A DNA stretch of 64,000 nucleotides from CAWJMD01 sp963700925 (GCA_963700925.1 OY969553.1:2418001-2482000); one strand, 5' to 3'. Positions 7,513 to 16,330 are shown, counted from the stretch's first letter. The notes: generated by a model not told the origin, from the letters alone. Numbers and translations: made by a program.

Positions 7513-8016
7513 ATGCACGAAGCTGCTCGCTCCTTCGAAGCCGAGCCGAAGACTGTCCGCGGAGCCCGGCGGTTCCTGGTCGAGATGTTGGAGGCGTGGT
7601 GCCTCGAGGGCTACGACTTCGGTGCACCTCTCGTGGTGACGGAGCTGGCCACCAATGTGGTGCTGCACGCAGGCACGCCCTACGAGGTGCGGTTGCAGTT
7701 CGAGGCACCAGTGCTCGTCGTGGAGGTCCACGACGCCAGCGTCAGCATGCCGCAGCGCCGCAGCTACGGGCCGGAGGCGGCGACGGGGCGCGGCTTGAAC
7801 CTGGTGTCGTCCCTGTGTGACGACTGGGGCGCGACCCGGAACGAGTCCGGCAAGGTCGTGTGGGCGTCTGTGCGCGCTGATGACGAGGCAACCATGCCAG
7901 ACCTCTTCGATCTGGGTGAGGGGCCGGACGCCCTTCAGGCCCCGTCGACATCGGACACCCGATCGTCCGCCCGGTCCTTCGCGAACCTCGGCGGCCGGCC
8001 AGTGTGGGCGGCGTAA
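7513..8016 (+). CDS. RsbW-like anti-sigma/serine kinase ATP-binding protein
   Basis: A 167-residue GHKL ATPase domain protein. The N-box is VVTELATNVVLHAGTPYEV (about 45-63), the G1-like motif is VEVHDASVSMPQRR and the G2-like motif is GRGLNLVSSLCDDWG (about 95-110). The rest is a disordered acidic tail. In this family such proteins phosphorylate anti-sigma-factor antagonists or bind sigma factors in general stress pathways. It starts at ATG 7513 (a GTG directly before it is also possible), 8 bp after the PAS-GGDEF-EAL gene, so the two are likely co-transcribed. The partner sigma factor or antagonist is not visible here. Confidence 0.85.
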   Translation: MHEAARSFEAEPKTVRGARRFLVEMLEAWCLEGYDFGAPLVVTELATNVVLHAGTPYEVRLQFEAPVLVVEVHDASVSMPQRRSYGPEAATGRGLNLVSSLCDDWGATRNESGKVVWASVRADDEATMPDLFDLGEGPDALQAPSTSDTRSSARSFANLGGRPVWAA

Positions 8017-8052
8017 GGAGCCAGGCCATGGTGACTCGGAACGGTTGAGCAG

Positions 8053-8529
8053 GTGGCAGACGGGGTTCTGGTCGTGCAGGTGCTCGGCGTACCCGTGCTG
8101 CTGCGGCGCCGCGCGCAACAGCACCACGAGGAACTGACTCGCGAATTGACACTGATCGCGGAGCGGATGCGTCAGAGGGGCGACGTCGGCGCGCTACCCG
8201 TGCGTTTCGTTGCCCTGGTCCAGCAGCTCAGTCGCGTGTACGGGGGTGCGCGAGACAAGACGGAGGAAGAGTTTGAGCGCGCTGACGAAAGCGGCGCCGA
8301 GACCGTGGACCTGACCTACCGGCTACCGGCTTCAGCGGCCGACTTCGCCCGCGATCTCGGACGAGCGCAGGACGAGGCCGATGAGTACTGCCGCGAGGGC
8401 AAGTACCTTCTGACGCTGGCCGCGCCGCCGGACGTCATTGCCTACCGGTACTGGTTCTACTCACAGTTCACCGACCAGGCCGAGGGGCGACGCCCGACCA
8501 GACGGACTCCTGTCCACCCGGCGACGTAA
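8053..8529 (+). CDS. Conserved hypothetical protein next to the anti-sigma-type ATPase
   Basis: A 158-residue protein from GTG 8053. I recognise no catalytic motif. It is largely helical with a charged centre (ARDKTEEEFERADESGAET) and a C-terminal segment ending in VIAYRYWFYSQFTDQAEGR. There is no signal peptide or membrane span. Genes of this kind often follow RsbW-like ATPases in actinobacteria, which suggests it is a partner in the same phospho-relay (inference). It follows that gene by 36 bp on the same strand and is probably the last gene of the plus-strand run. Confidence 0.7.
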   Translation: MADGVLVVQVLGVPVLLRRRAQQHHEELTRELTLIAERMRQRGDVGALPVRFVALVQQLSRVYGGARDKTEEEFERADESGAETVDLTYRLPASAADFARDLGRAQDEADEYCREGKYLLTLAAPPDVIAYRYWFYSQFTDQAEGRRPTRRTPVHPAT

Positions 8530-8544
8530 CCGGCACAGCTCGAG

Positions 8545-11500
8545 CTAAGGCCCTCCTTGGAGCAGGTGGTCCATCACCCTGCCCATGTAGTCGGCTGCTG
8601 CGCCACGCCTGGTCGCCAGGTGCTCGAAGCCGAAGCCGTCGAGGACGGTGTCGGGTGTCATCACCGTCGCGCCGCGGTCGAGCACCTCGGACTGGCCCCG
8701 CTCGAAGTCAGTGGGATTCGGCAGGCTCCCCTCAGGGGCGCCAGGCGTGGCCCACGGTCCGAAGCCCGTCTCGAAACCCTCCGCCTCGACGGTGCCTCCG
8801 GCCGAGACCAGGCGCGTGTCGTCGACGAACACCCCGTCGCCGCCGACGAAGACGTCGGTCACGTAGCTGATCGACACCTCCACCTGCGCGCCGGCAAAGG
8901 CAGAGAGATCGACCGAAGCCTGCTGCCACCCTCCTGTGTTTCCGGTCATCCGGTTCCACTCGCCGCTGGTGCCTGTCGGCGCGCACCCCTCCTCGCCGGG
9001 GGTGAGGTAGTGCAGAAGGAAGGGATGCGTCGCGACGGTGAACTCGCAGTCGTCCGGCGGGTTGGTGTCGGTCAACGGCTGGGCCTCGTCGTTCACGGCT
9101 GCCAGGGTCGTCCAGTCGTCCGCCCCGACGGTATGAGCCTCGAAGATGACGTTGTCCCAGCCCGACTCGACGTCGAACGAGAGCTGGAACTGCAGCTGCG
9201 GTGCGTCTGCGGCAGAGACCGCGCCGAGGTCGACCGTGCGTGCGAGGCGCATGTAGGAGTCGTCGGAGTGCTCAGCGGCGACGAACCACTCCCCCTCGAC
9301 CGGGTCGAACGGGCCCGGGGTGAACGACGCGTACCTGCTCGCCGCCCAGCTCAGGAACTGCGGGAACTCGTCCGGCGGGAGCAGCGTGCTCGTGAAGCTG
9401 AAGGCGCCCGCCTCGTCGAGCGGGTTGTCGCGCGTGGCACGGACATCCCCGAAGACGTAGTCCTTGTCGGCGAGGGGCGCGTCGATGCCGAGGATGCCCG
9501 ACGGCTCCATCACGGCCAGCCGGTCGAAGGCACCGAGGTAGTACTGAGTGAAGTCGTCCGAGAGAATCAGGCACTCGTCGGCGAACTGCACGACCACGCA
9601 GTCCTCCGAGGGCGCACCGTCCAACCCGTACCAGATGCCGCCCAGGTCACCGCCGAGGAGGCCGAAGTAGCTGGCGGTCTCGCCGCTGTGCATCAGCTTG
9701 CCGCCGGCGTTGAGGTAGTCGCGCATGGCCAGCGTGAGGTACTGCTGGGTCTCCGCGACCGCGACGTCAGGCACGTCGGTGCCGCCGACATCGGTGAACT
9801 CGTCCTCCGGGTCCTGCGTCAGCCTGTTGTCGCCGAGGTACCAGATCACGGCGTCGAAGTGCCCGAGCACGCCGAGATCATGGGGGACGGCGCGCTCGCT
9901 GTTGTAGACCGCGGAGCCGATCCTGTTGGCAGCCAGGGCATCTCGGTAGCGTCCTGGGTACTTGAGGGTCTGACCGGCCGGGTATGTCGGGTTCACGCCC
10001 CCGATGTCCTCGTCCGCCACGATCAGCACGGCAGGCGCCTTGACCATGGCCTGCCGGTACGTGAACGAGTCGCTCTGGACTGTGCGGCCGTTCTCGCCGG
10101 TCGCGGTGAACCAGACCTTCACGCGGTCCCCGCCCCTCGCCCCCACCACCTTGCCGCGGAACTCGCCGTAGTAGACGTCGAGCTCGTCGCCGTAGCGCTC
10201 ACCGCCGCCCCACTCGGCGACCGGTGCGGTGCGCGTGCGTCCGCCGTTGATGGAGTAGCGCAGCTTGAGGTCGTCGAGCGCGCGGCGGGCGTTCACCGCC
10301 ACGGTCTGAGGGGTGCCGTAGGAGAGCGGGAACGGGTCGATCACGAAGTCCGGTGCCTCCAGGCCCGTGACCGTCACGGGGTTGTCCGGGTCCACCGCCG
10401 ACTGCGCGACCGACAGCGCGAAGGGAATGTTCTTCTCGAACTCGGCTTGGATCAGCACCTCCGAGTCCGGGAAGTTGAAGCCGCTCTCGCAGTCCTCCGG
10501 CTCGAACTCGTCGTCGGGGTCGATCGCGCTCGCCGTCTCGCACGTCGTCATCTCCGGCGTGAAGCCGAGCGTGCCGTACGTGGCGTGGGCGTGGGTGTCG
10601 GTGTCGCCGTTGACGATGTACAGCTCGGCTGCGATGTCTGGGTCGTACCCCGGAACGGCGGGATTCGCGTCCGTTCCGGCCATCGCCTCGTAGATGGCGT
10701 CATCCGGTGTGGGAGTGGCGACCTGCCACGCCGTGCCGTACAGGAGCAGCTCGGCGGCGGAGTGGTAGTTGATCAGGAACTCGAACCCGATGTCGGCGAA
10801 GAGGCCGTCCAGCGCCTGGGTCTCAGGCTCCGACGTCGGAGCGGCGCCGCGGAAGGTCTCGCTGCTCCCCGACGGCGAGGAGCCCTCGTTGTCATAGCCC
10901 CACTTGGTCGCGAAGTTGCGGTTGAGGTCCACCCCGTCGCCGACGGTGACCTGGCCGTCGCCGTTGTTGTCCCTCAAGTTCTTGCGCCAGAGGCGGTTTC
11001 CCTCGGTGAAGGTGAAGTCGTAGCCGTCGGGGTTGCTGACCACGAGGAACCACAGCTCGGTCGTGTCCACGAGCTCGGTGATGGTGGCGTCCGTGCCGTA
11101 GTTGTCGAGGTAGTGGTGCAGCAGGCGCCGTGTCATCTCCGGCGTGATCCACTCTCGCGCGTGCTGGCCGGACATGTACAAGGTCGCCGGACGGCTGCCG
11201 TCTGCCACTGTCTGGGCGTCCTTCGTCACCCTCACCGCGACCATTGGCTTCCCCTGCACCGATTGCCCGATCTCCACGAGCTCGGCGATGCCGGGGTTGG
11301 CTGCAGCAACCTGCTGGAGCTCCGCGTAGAGGCCACCGGCGCCGCTGTACGGGCGGAAGACGGGAGCGTCCTGAGCCTGGACTCGGGCGGATGCGCCGGA
11401 CGGCTTGACCTCGATGTCGACGCCGCTCGCTCGCAGCTCGCTGGCCTGGGCGGGGCTGAGGACGACGGTGAGCAGCAGCTTTCCGTCCTCGGCGCGCGAC

Positions 11501-11694
11501 GACGTGAGCTCCTGCCGGTCAACGCCGAACTCACCCAGGCGCTGGAGCGTCTCAGAGCTCGACTCGGCCACGTACGCGCGCAGGCCGCTGTCGCTGGTCT
11601 CGACGGGAGCCGGAGCAGCAGATGCGGGCACTCCACCCAGGCCCGCGGCAGCGAGGGCAGCAGCAGCGGCAAGTGCGACGAGTCGTGTCATCAC
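8545..11694 (-). CDS. Secreted M14 zinc carboxypeptidase with immune-inhibitor-A-like C-terminal domain
   Basis: A 1049-residue protein. The signal peptide is residues 1 to about 27 (MMTRLVALAAAAALAAAGLG, cleavage near PASA-AP). The peptidase M14 domain spans about 115-460: Zn ligands HAREW (about 180), DLNRNFATKWG with substrate-binding Arg, NYHSAAELLLYG (about 310), and catalytic Glu in FTPEMTTCE (about 380). A middle region (about 460-800) resembles Ig-like and class I amidotransferase-like folds. The C-terminus (about 820-1010, beginning GEWFVAAEHSDDSYMRLART) resembles the jelly-roll of immune inhibitor A peptidases. Extracellular nutrient acquisition from peptides is likely. It is monocistronic by context: the plus-strand gene before it converges on it, and a hairpin separates it from the ABM gene. 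Confidence 0.92.
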   Translation of the reverse strand: MMTRLVALAAAAALAAAGLGGVPASAAPAPVETSDSGLRAYVAESSSETLQRLGEFGVDRQELTSSRAEDGKLLLTVVLSPAQASELRASGVDIEVKPSGASARVQAQDAPVFRPYSGAGGLYAELQQVAAANPGIAELVEIGQSVQGKPMVAVRVTKDAQTVADGSRPATLYMSGQHAREWITPEMTRRLLHHYLDNYGTDATITELVDTTELWFLVVSNPDGYDFTFTEGNRLWRKNLRDNNGDGQVTVGDGVDLNRNFATKWGYDNEGSSPSGSSETFRGAAPTSEPETQALDGLFADIGFEFLINYHSAAELLLYGTAWQVATPTPDDAIYEAMAGTDANPAVPGYDPDIAAELYIVNGDTDTHAHATYGTLGFTPEMTTCETASAIDPDDEFEPEDCESGFNFPDSEVLIQAEFEKNIPFALSVAQSAVDPDNPVTVTGLEAPDFVIDPFPLSYGTPQTVAVNARRALDDLKLRYSINGGRTRTAPVAEWGGGERYGDELDVYYGEFRGKVVGARGGDRVKVWFTATGENGRTVQSDSFTYRQAMVKAPAVLIVADEDIGGVNPTYPAGQTLKYPGRYRDALAANRIGSAVYNSERAVPHDLGVLGHFDAVIWYLGDNRLTQDPEDEFTDVGGTDVPDVAVAETQQYLTLAMRDYLNAGGKLMHSGETASYFGLLGGDLGGIWYGLDGAPSEDCVVVQFADECLILSDDFTQYYLGAFDRLAVMEPSGILGIDAPLADKDYVFGDVRATRDNPLDEAGAFSFTSTLLPPDEFPQFLSWAASRYASFTPGPFDPVEGEWFVAAEHSDDSYMRLARTVDLGAVSAADAPQLQFQLSFDVESGWDNVIFEAHTVGADDWTTLAAVNDEAQPLTDTNPPDDCEFTVATHPFLLHYLTPGEEGCAPTGTSGEWNRMTGNTGGWQQASVDLSAFAGAQVEVSISYVTDVFVGGDGVFVDDTRLVSAGGTVEAEGFETGFGPWATPGAPEGSLPNPTDFERGQSEVLDRGATVMTPDTVLDGFGFEHLATRRGAAADYMGRVMDHLLQGGP

Positions 11695-11833
11695 AGTTCC
11701 CCCCTGGGGACGCAGACGGTGTTGGACCGAGGCTGTCCCTCCGTCAACGGCGAGTCAACGGTTCTGGGGCGCGACTATCACGGCGTGCCGTCAGCTCGAC
11801 CAGATTCGCGAGACATGCGGCAATTGCCCAGCA

Positions 11834-11878
11834 CTCGGCGTCCGACGGCCCGGCACGAGCGAGACGTCGGACGCCGAG
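11834..11878. terminator. Strong 14-bp hairpin between the ABM gene and the carboxypeptidase gene
   Basis: The arms CTCGGCGTCCGACG (11834-11847) and CGTCGGACGCCGAG (11865-11878) are perfectly complementary, with a 17-nt loop. It lies 15 bp downstream of the minus-strand stop at 11893. It has no U-tract, but such hairpins are common actinobacterial terminators. A separate 10-bp palindrome GGCAATTGCC lies at 11819-11828. Confidence 0.65.
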
Positions 11879-11892
11879 GAGCGGTGCGCGAG

Positions 11893-12513
11893 CTAGACCA
11901 GCTCGGGTACGTGCAGGTGTGCGAAGACGAGCTCGAACTCGGACACGTCCAGGATCCGGCCGTTCGCCTCTCCGACCGTGCGGCTGCGTAGTTCCTGGGC
12001 CTTGTCACGCGAGCTGTCCATCGACTCCGAGCTGTCGTACGTGGACGTGACGACCGCGCGTCCGGACGTCCGGTCCACGAACAGGCTGGCGCTGCACCAC
12101 CCCGACAGCTGCTCGGCCATGGGCAGGACGCCAACCTTGAACGTCTCGATGGCCCGGTCGATCTCGGCAGGCTCGGCCTGCATCCACGTGACGCGAGCGC
12201 ACGCCCCGTCGTGGGTCGGGTGGTCGCGGTGCATCACGGCGATCTCCCACTCGTCGACCTGCGGGCTGCCACCCAGGCGCTCGGCGGCCTGCTCGCGCAT
12301 CGACCGCACGCCCTCGTCGCTGGCGCGCATCGCGTCCTCGGAGCGCCAGGAGCTGGTGATGATGCACCGGCCGGAACTGCGGTCGGCGATCATCGACATC
12401 CCGAGACAGCCCTCCATGGCGTGCAGGGCGGGCATCACCTCGTCGCGGATGTAGGCGATGCCGTCGTCCATGGACTCCGGCCGTGCGTCGATCGTCGTGG
12501 AACGTGCGTACAT
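11893..12513 (-). CDS. Tandem antibiotic-biosynthesis-monooxygenase (ABM) fold protein
   Basis: A 206-residue protein made of two similar ferredoxin-like halves. Residues 1-98 contain YIRDEVMPALHAMEGCLGMS and SGRCIITSSWRSEDAMRAS. Residues 105-206 contain FKVGVLPMAEQLSGWCSASL and SGRAVVTSTYDSSESMDSS. The repeated core pattern (DRSSGR.IITS.W / DRTSGRAVVTSTY) shows internal duplication. ABM-fold proteins include quinol monooxygenases and haem-degrading enzymes, but many are just small-molecule-binding, so no reaction is assigned. SD AAGGAG precedes the start. It is transcribed alone. Confidence 0.75.
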   Translation of the reverse strand: MYARSTTIDARPESMDDGIAYIRDEVMPALHAMEGCLGMSMIADRSSGRCIITSSWRSEDAMRASDEGVRSMREQAAERLGGSPQVDEWEIAVMHRDHPTHDGACARVTWMQAEPAEIDRAIETFKVGVLPMAEQLSGWCSASLFVDRTSGRAVVTSTYDSSESMDSSRDKAQELRSRTVGEANGRILDVSEFELVFAHLHVPELV

Positions 12514-12923
12514 GGCGGACTCTCCTTACCCGGTAGGGCGGCGGCACCAGATGCACCACCGGACCAGTCCACATTCCTCCTCACCCGTGGGTGTGGCAAT
12601 GGGTCGGCGGCACGGCGTTCGGGCTGTGCAACCGGGAGACTCCGCCCGTTCGCCAGTCTTTGCCTTCTGGCGTGAGCCACACGGCGTCGCGCGGCAGCGC
12701 ACCGTCGAACGAGGCTCAGCCCCGAGGTCTGGTCGGCTCAGTGGCGGGCTTGGTCGCGCTCACCAAGCGTGACGGGATCGGAGCACTTTCCCTGGCCGTG
12801 GGGGGATCGTGAGTTATGTTACGAAGCGTAGTCGGAGATGACATTCCGTTGTTTCCCCGCAAGTACTGCGTGCCCGGTTGCCCACTGGAGCTTGACACGT
12901 CCTCGTGAAGGTCGTCAGCCCCC
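12514..12923. other. 410-bp intergenic region with two divergent promoters
   Basis: It separates the minus-strand ABM gene from the plus-strand sortase-substrate operon. I see no gene: the open frames here are short and share no family features. A TTGACA lies at 12892-12897, too close to ATG 12924 to be that gene's -35 in a usual arrangement. A small inverted repeat TACG-AAG-CGTA lies at about 12820-12830. Confidence 0.4.
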
Positions 12924-14051
12924 ATGTCATCTGCACCCCTGTCCGCAGTCCGGCTCTTCGGTCGACCGCGTCGGGCGCTCGTCCTCGCCTTGATCGCCGT
13001 CACGGCGGCCTTCGGTGCCGTGCAGCTCACCCTGACCGCTCCTGCGGCCCAAGCCGCCCCGACCGAGGAACAGTGCAACGGGCACGGCCCTGGCCCGCTC
13101 GGCGCGACCACGGGGATGACGTGCACCGTGGTGGTGGTCAACACGATCAACGGCTCAACGCGGGGATCCACGACCACCCTGACCAGGCTGTGCACGCTCG
13201 GCCCCTGTGCACCGGGCAACGGCACCTTCACCAGCAGCTCCACGCAGCTCGTCACGAGCGTGAACCAGTGCAACGGGTCCGACAACGACGCGGCCCACCC
13301 CATCACCTGTCGCGTCACGATCATCAACCGCATCAGCGCCGGAACGCCTGGCGCCCAGCCGGTGTCGGCGGCGACCTCGAACCAGTGCGTCGGCTCGGGC
13401 ACGGGCGGTGGCGGCTTCATCGACTGCGACCCCTTCCCGGCGAACACGACGGGCGCGACGGTCACCCAGTGCAACGGCTCCGGCAACGGCGGCGGGGGTG
13501 GGGTCCGGTGCACCGTCGACTCCGAGTCCGTGGTCAGTCCGGCGATCCCGGTTCGCGTCAACCAGTGCAACGGCACCGGGAACCCGGGCGGCTCCATCGT
13601 GACCTGTCACACCAGCATCCGCACCGAGATCACCACGGAGGCGACCACACCGCCAGGCTCGGGTGGCTCGGGTGGCTCGGGTGGCTCGGGTGGCTCGGGT
13701 GGCTCGGGTGGGACGGGTGGCTCGGGCGGTGGCACCGGCGGTACCGGTGGCTCGGGTGACTCGGGTGGCTCGGGTGGCTCCGGGGTCGACGGGGGTACCG
13801 ATGCGGGCTCCGGCGGCGGCACCGGTCGCAGCGGTGGCGGCGGCACCGGTCGCACCGGTGGCGGTGGCGCCGAGACGCCCGGTGACACCACGGGTCAGGT
13901 CGTCCGGGTGCCTACTGGCGGTGTGGCGGCCGGCGGCGGATCGCCCAGTGCTGCTGACGACTTCGCGCTGCTCGGACTGGAGACCGGCTTCGTCGGCGCC
14001 TTCATCGGCGTACTGGCGATCGCGCGGCGCAGGTCGGCCCGACGGGCATGA
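12924..14051 (+). CDS. Secreted cysteine-repeat protein with Gly-Ser linker, likely class F sortase substrate
   Basis: A 375-residue protein. The signal peptide ends near residue 45 (LTAPAAQAAP). Residues about 48-235 carry four or five repeats of the type QCNGSGNGGGG-V-C-V, each with a Cys pair likely forming a disulfide (examples VNQCNGSDNDAAHPITC and VTQCNGSGNGGGGGVRC). A linker of about 90 residues rich in GGSGGSGGTGG follows. The C-terminus has VVRVPTGGVAAGGG, a hydrophobic stretch (LLGLETGFVGAFIGVLAIA) and RRRSARRA, which is a sorting-signal layout with VPTGG in place of LPxTG. Its stop overlaps the sortase start (ATGA), so it is the likely dedicated substrate, anchored to the cell wall or displayed on a stalk. 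Confidence 0.85.
   Translation: MSSAPLSAVRLFGRPRRALVLALIAVTAAFGAVQLTLTAPAAQAAPTEEQCNGHGPGPLGATTGMTCTVVVVNTINGSTRGSTTTLTRLCTLGPCAPGNGTFTSSSTQLVTSVNQCNGSDNDAAHPITCRVTIINRISAGTPGAQPVSAATSNQCVGSGTGGGGFIDCDPFPANTTGATVTQCNGSGNGGGGGVRCTVDSESVVSPAIPVRVNQCNGTGNPGGSIVTCHTSIRTEITTEATTPPGSGGSGGSGGSGGSGGSGGTGGSGGGTGGTGGSGDSGGSGGSGVDGGTDAGSGGGTGRSGGGGTGRTGGGGAETPGDTTGQVVRVPTGGVAAGGGSPSAADDFALLGLETGFVGAFIGVLAIARRRSARRA
13660..13790 (+). repeat. In-gene 9-bp GGCTCGGGT tandem repeat
   Basis: About a dozen copies of GGCTCGGGT and variants encode the (Gly-Ser-Gly)n linker of the sortase substrate. Such arrays vary in copy number by slippage in units that keep the frame, which would change stalk length. Confidence 0.85.
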
Positions 14052-14749
14052 CCGCGCTCCACCGCCGACTCTCGAGGCTGTCTGCGAAACGCCGGGTCGT
14101 GGCCGCCGTCGTGGCGGCGCTGGTGGTCACCGCGGGCACGTGCGTCGCACTCGCTCTCACCGACCGGCCCGACGCTGCGACCCCCTCGGTTGCCGCTGAC
14201 ATCGGCGGTCTTGGCGCAGGTCTGGGCAGGGACGAGCGCGGCCCGGGGAGCGATTGGCCCTCGACTGTCGGACCGGTCCTTCCCGAGTCGGTGCCGGTGT
14301 CCGTGGCGATCCCGGCCATCGACGTGTCGTCGCCGATCCAGCTCCTGGGCCAGCACGCTGACGGGACCTTGGAGGTCCCGGCTCCGGGTCCGCTCTACGA
14401 CGACGCCGGTTGGTACAAGTACTCGCCGACGCCGGGCGAGCTCGGCCCGGCTGTCCTCGTCGGGCATATCGACTCCGCGGCCAACGGCCCCAGCGTGTTC
14501 TTCCGGCTAGCGGCCCTGAGGCGCGGCGAGACCATCGAGGTCACCCGCACCGACGGCTCCGTGGCCATCTTCGTGGTGAACGAGGTCAGCACCTTCCGCA
14601 AGGCCGAGTTCCCCACCGACCTCGTCTATGGCAACACCAACCACGCTGCCCTGCGCCTGATCTCGTGCGGTGGGCTCTTCGACTCCGACACCGGCCACTA
14701 CCGCGACAACATCGTCGTGTTCGCCTCTCTGGTGGGGGCGAAGGGCTGA
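14048..14749 (+). CDS. Class F sortase
   Basis: A 233-residue protein. An N-terminal membrane anchor (about 17-38, VVAAVVAALVVTAGTCVAL) is followed by a disordered linker and the sortase beta-barrel (about 78-230). The catalytic triad is His in LVGHIDSA (about 138), Cys in LRLISCGG (about 202) and Arg in GHYRDNIVVF (about 219). The size and the GHID...SCGG signature match actinobacterial class F enzymes rather than housekeeping class E. It cleaves a pentapeptide-type signal and attaches the protein to peptidoglycan. It is coupled to the upstream substrate gene. Confidence 0.9.
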   Translation: MTALHRRLSRLSAKRRVVAAVVAALVVTAGTCVALALTDRPDAATPSVAADIGGLGAGLGRDERGPGSDWPSTVGPVLPESVPVSVAIPAIDVSSPIQLLGQHADGTLEVPAPGPLYDDAGWYKYSPTPGELGPAVLVGHIDSAANGPSVFFRLAALRRGETIEVTRTDGSVAIFVVNEVSTFRKAEFPTDLVYGNTNHAALRLISCGGLFDSDTGHYRDNIVVFASLVGAKG

Positions 14750-14780
14750 CCTCGAGGCGTCCCTCCGAGCTCATCACTCA

Positions 14781-15929
14781 TCACCACTCCGCGAAGGAGC
14801 CCTCGGGGTGACGCCAGAGCGGGCCGCGCCAGCGGTGCCCCGTCGCGGCCGCTCGCCGTACGGCCGCCTCGTCCACCTCGATCCCGAGCCCTGGAGCCGT
14901 CGGGCGCTCACAGAAACCGTCGGAGAAGGTGAAGACGGACGCGTCGACCAGGTAGTCACGCAGGTCTGCGCTGTCGTTGTAGTGGATGCCGCCGCTCTGT
15001 TCCTGGATCAGGAAGTTCGGCGTCGCGAAGGCCACCTGAAGGCAGGCCGCCAGCGCGATCGGGCCCAGGGGGCAGTGCGGCGCGACCACGACGTCGAACG
15101 TCTCGGCCAGGGAGGCGATCCGCCGACCCTCGGAGATGCCGCCGCAGTGGGAGATGTCAGGCTGGGCCACCCCGATCCCCGCCTTCAGTGCCGGCAGGAA
15201 GTCGGTTCTGCTGTAAAGCCTCTCGCCGCACGCGATGGGGATCGTCGTCGACTCGACGACGTCGCGTAGCCGGTGGGGTGTGAACTCCGGCAGCACCGGC
15301 TCTTCGACGAACAGCGGCCGCAGTGGCTCCAGCTCGCGCACGAGGCGTCGTGCCATCGCCGTCGTGAAGCGTCCATGGAAGTCGAGTGCGAAGTCGCCTT
15401 CGTCGCCCATCGCGGCACGCGCGGCAGCCGCGAGTGCGATGCAGCGGTCCAGTGACGCAGACGTGTCGATCGGCAGCGTGCGCCCCGACGCGTTCATCTT
15501 GACGGCGGTGAAACCGGCCTCACGCGTCCGGTGGGCGTGCTCGGCGATCTCGGCCGGCTCGTCACCGCCGATCCAGGAGTACACCCGTACCCGGTCGCGG
15601 ACGGGCCCTCCCAGGAGCTGGTGGACGGGCGCGCCGTAGGTCTTGCCGGCGATGTCCCAGAGTGCCTGGTCGACCCCGGACACCGCCGTCGCGAGGACGG
15701 CGCCACCCCGGTAGAAGGACGACTTCGACATCACCTGCCAGTGGTCCTCGATCCGCAGTGGATCCTGACCCAGCAGGTAGTCCTCGAGCTCGTGCACCGC
15801 GGCCTGGGTGGTGTGCGAGCGCCCTTCGAGCGTCGCCTCCCCCCACCCGGTCACGCCCTCGTCGGTGGACACCTTGACGAAGAGCCACCTCGGTGGGACG
15901 AGGAACGTCTCCACCTGGGTGATCCGCAC
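14781..15929 (-). CDS. dgoD: Mandelate racemase/enolase family dehydratase, D-galactonate dehydratase type
   Basis: A 382-residue protein. The N-terminal capping domain (MRITQVETFLVPPRWLFVKV) precedes a TIM barrel. Metal ligands are Asp and Glu in FALDFHGRF (about 193), FVEEP (about 218) and IACGERL (about 244). VAPHCPLGP supplies the general-acid His (about 294). The DFHGR motif and overall size match galactonate dehydratases, which convert D-galactonate to 2-keto-3-deoxygalactonate. It is the last gene of the minus-strand operon, behind kinase, regulator, aldolase and RidA genes, which fits the De Ley-Doudoroff route. Related acid-sugar dehydratases with other specificities cannot be excluded. 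Confidence 0.85.
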   Translation of the reverse strand: MRITQVETFLVPPRWLFVKVSTDEGVTGWGEATLEGRSHTTQAAVHELEDYLLGQDPLRIEDHWQVMSKSSFYRGGAVLATAVSGVDQALWDIAGKTYGAPVHQLLGGPVRDRVRVYSWIGGDEPAEIAEHAHRTREAGFTAVKMNASGRTLPIDTSASLDRCIALAAAARAAMGDEGDFALDFHGRFTTAMARRLVRELEPLRPLFVEEPVLPEFTPHRLRDVVESTTIPIACGERLYSRTDFLPALKAGIGVAQPDISHCGGISEGRRIASLAETFDVVVAPHCPLGPIALAACLQVAFATPNFLIQEQSGGIHYNDSADLRDYLVDASVFTFSDGFCERPTAPGLGIEVDEAAVRRAAATGHRWRGPLWRHPEGSFAEW

Positions 15930-15930
15930 G

Positions 15931-16311
15931 TCAGCTCCGCAGGCGCGCGACGACGTCGATCTCCACGAGGATGTCGAAGAGGTCCGAGCCCACGGTCGTC
16001 CTGACCGGGTACGGCTCGGTGAACTGCTCGGCGTAGACGGCGTTGTACTGGGCGAAGTCGCGCTTGAGGTGCTGCAGGTGCGTGGTCACCTTCACGACGT
16101 CGCTCAGGTCGAGCCCCCGCGCGGCCAGCGTCGCCCGCACGTTGGCCAGCACCTGTGCGGTCTGTGCGCCGACGTCCTCTGGAACCTCACCGGTCACCGG
16201 GTCCTGGGGACCGAAACCAGCCGTCCACAGGAACCCGTCGGCCACGATGCCCTGGCTGTACGCGCCCGCCGGACGGGGGGCGTCGGGGGTGCTGACCTGC
16301 TCCGTGCTCAT
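15931..16311 (-). CDS. RidA/YjgF family enamine-imine deaminase
   Basis: A 126-residue protein from ATG 16311 (MSTEQVSTPDAPRPAGAYSQ). The family's substrate-binding Arg is present (YPVRTTVGSDLFDILVEIDV). RidA proteins form trimers that hydrolyse reactive 2-aminoacrylate-like imines. It lies 1 bp from the dehydratase gene and 19 bp from the aldolase gene. RidA relatives in sugar-acid operons probably remove a reactive enamine or carbonyl by-product (inference). The length is typical. Confidence 0.88.
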   Translation of the reverse strand: MSTEQVSTPDAPRPAGAYSQGIVADGFLWTAGFGPQDPVTGEVPEDVGAQTAQVLANVRATLAARGLDLSDVVKVTTHLQHLKRDFAQYNAVYAEQFTEPYPVRTTVGSDLFDILVEIDVVARLRS

Positions 16312-16330
16312 GGTGCTCCTTCTCGTCGGG

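Noticed and set aside
8557..11991. Very long plus-strand open frame opposite the carboxypeptidase
   Set aside because: It mirrors the minus-strand gene, as is common in high-GC DNA; the peptide is Arg/Val-rich with no family motifs, while the minus strand has a signal peptide and all M14 residues.
12892..12897. TTGACA as -35 of the sortase-substrate gene
   Set aside because: A 17-bp spacer would put the -10 almost on the start codon and no TANNNT is there.
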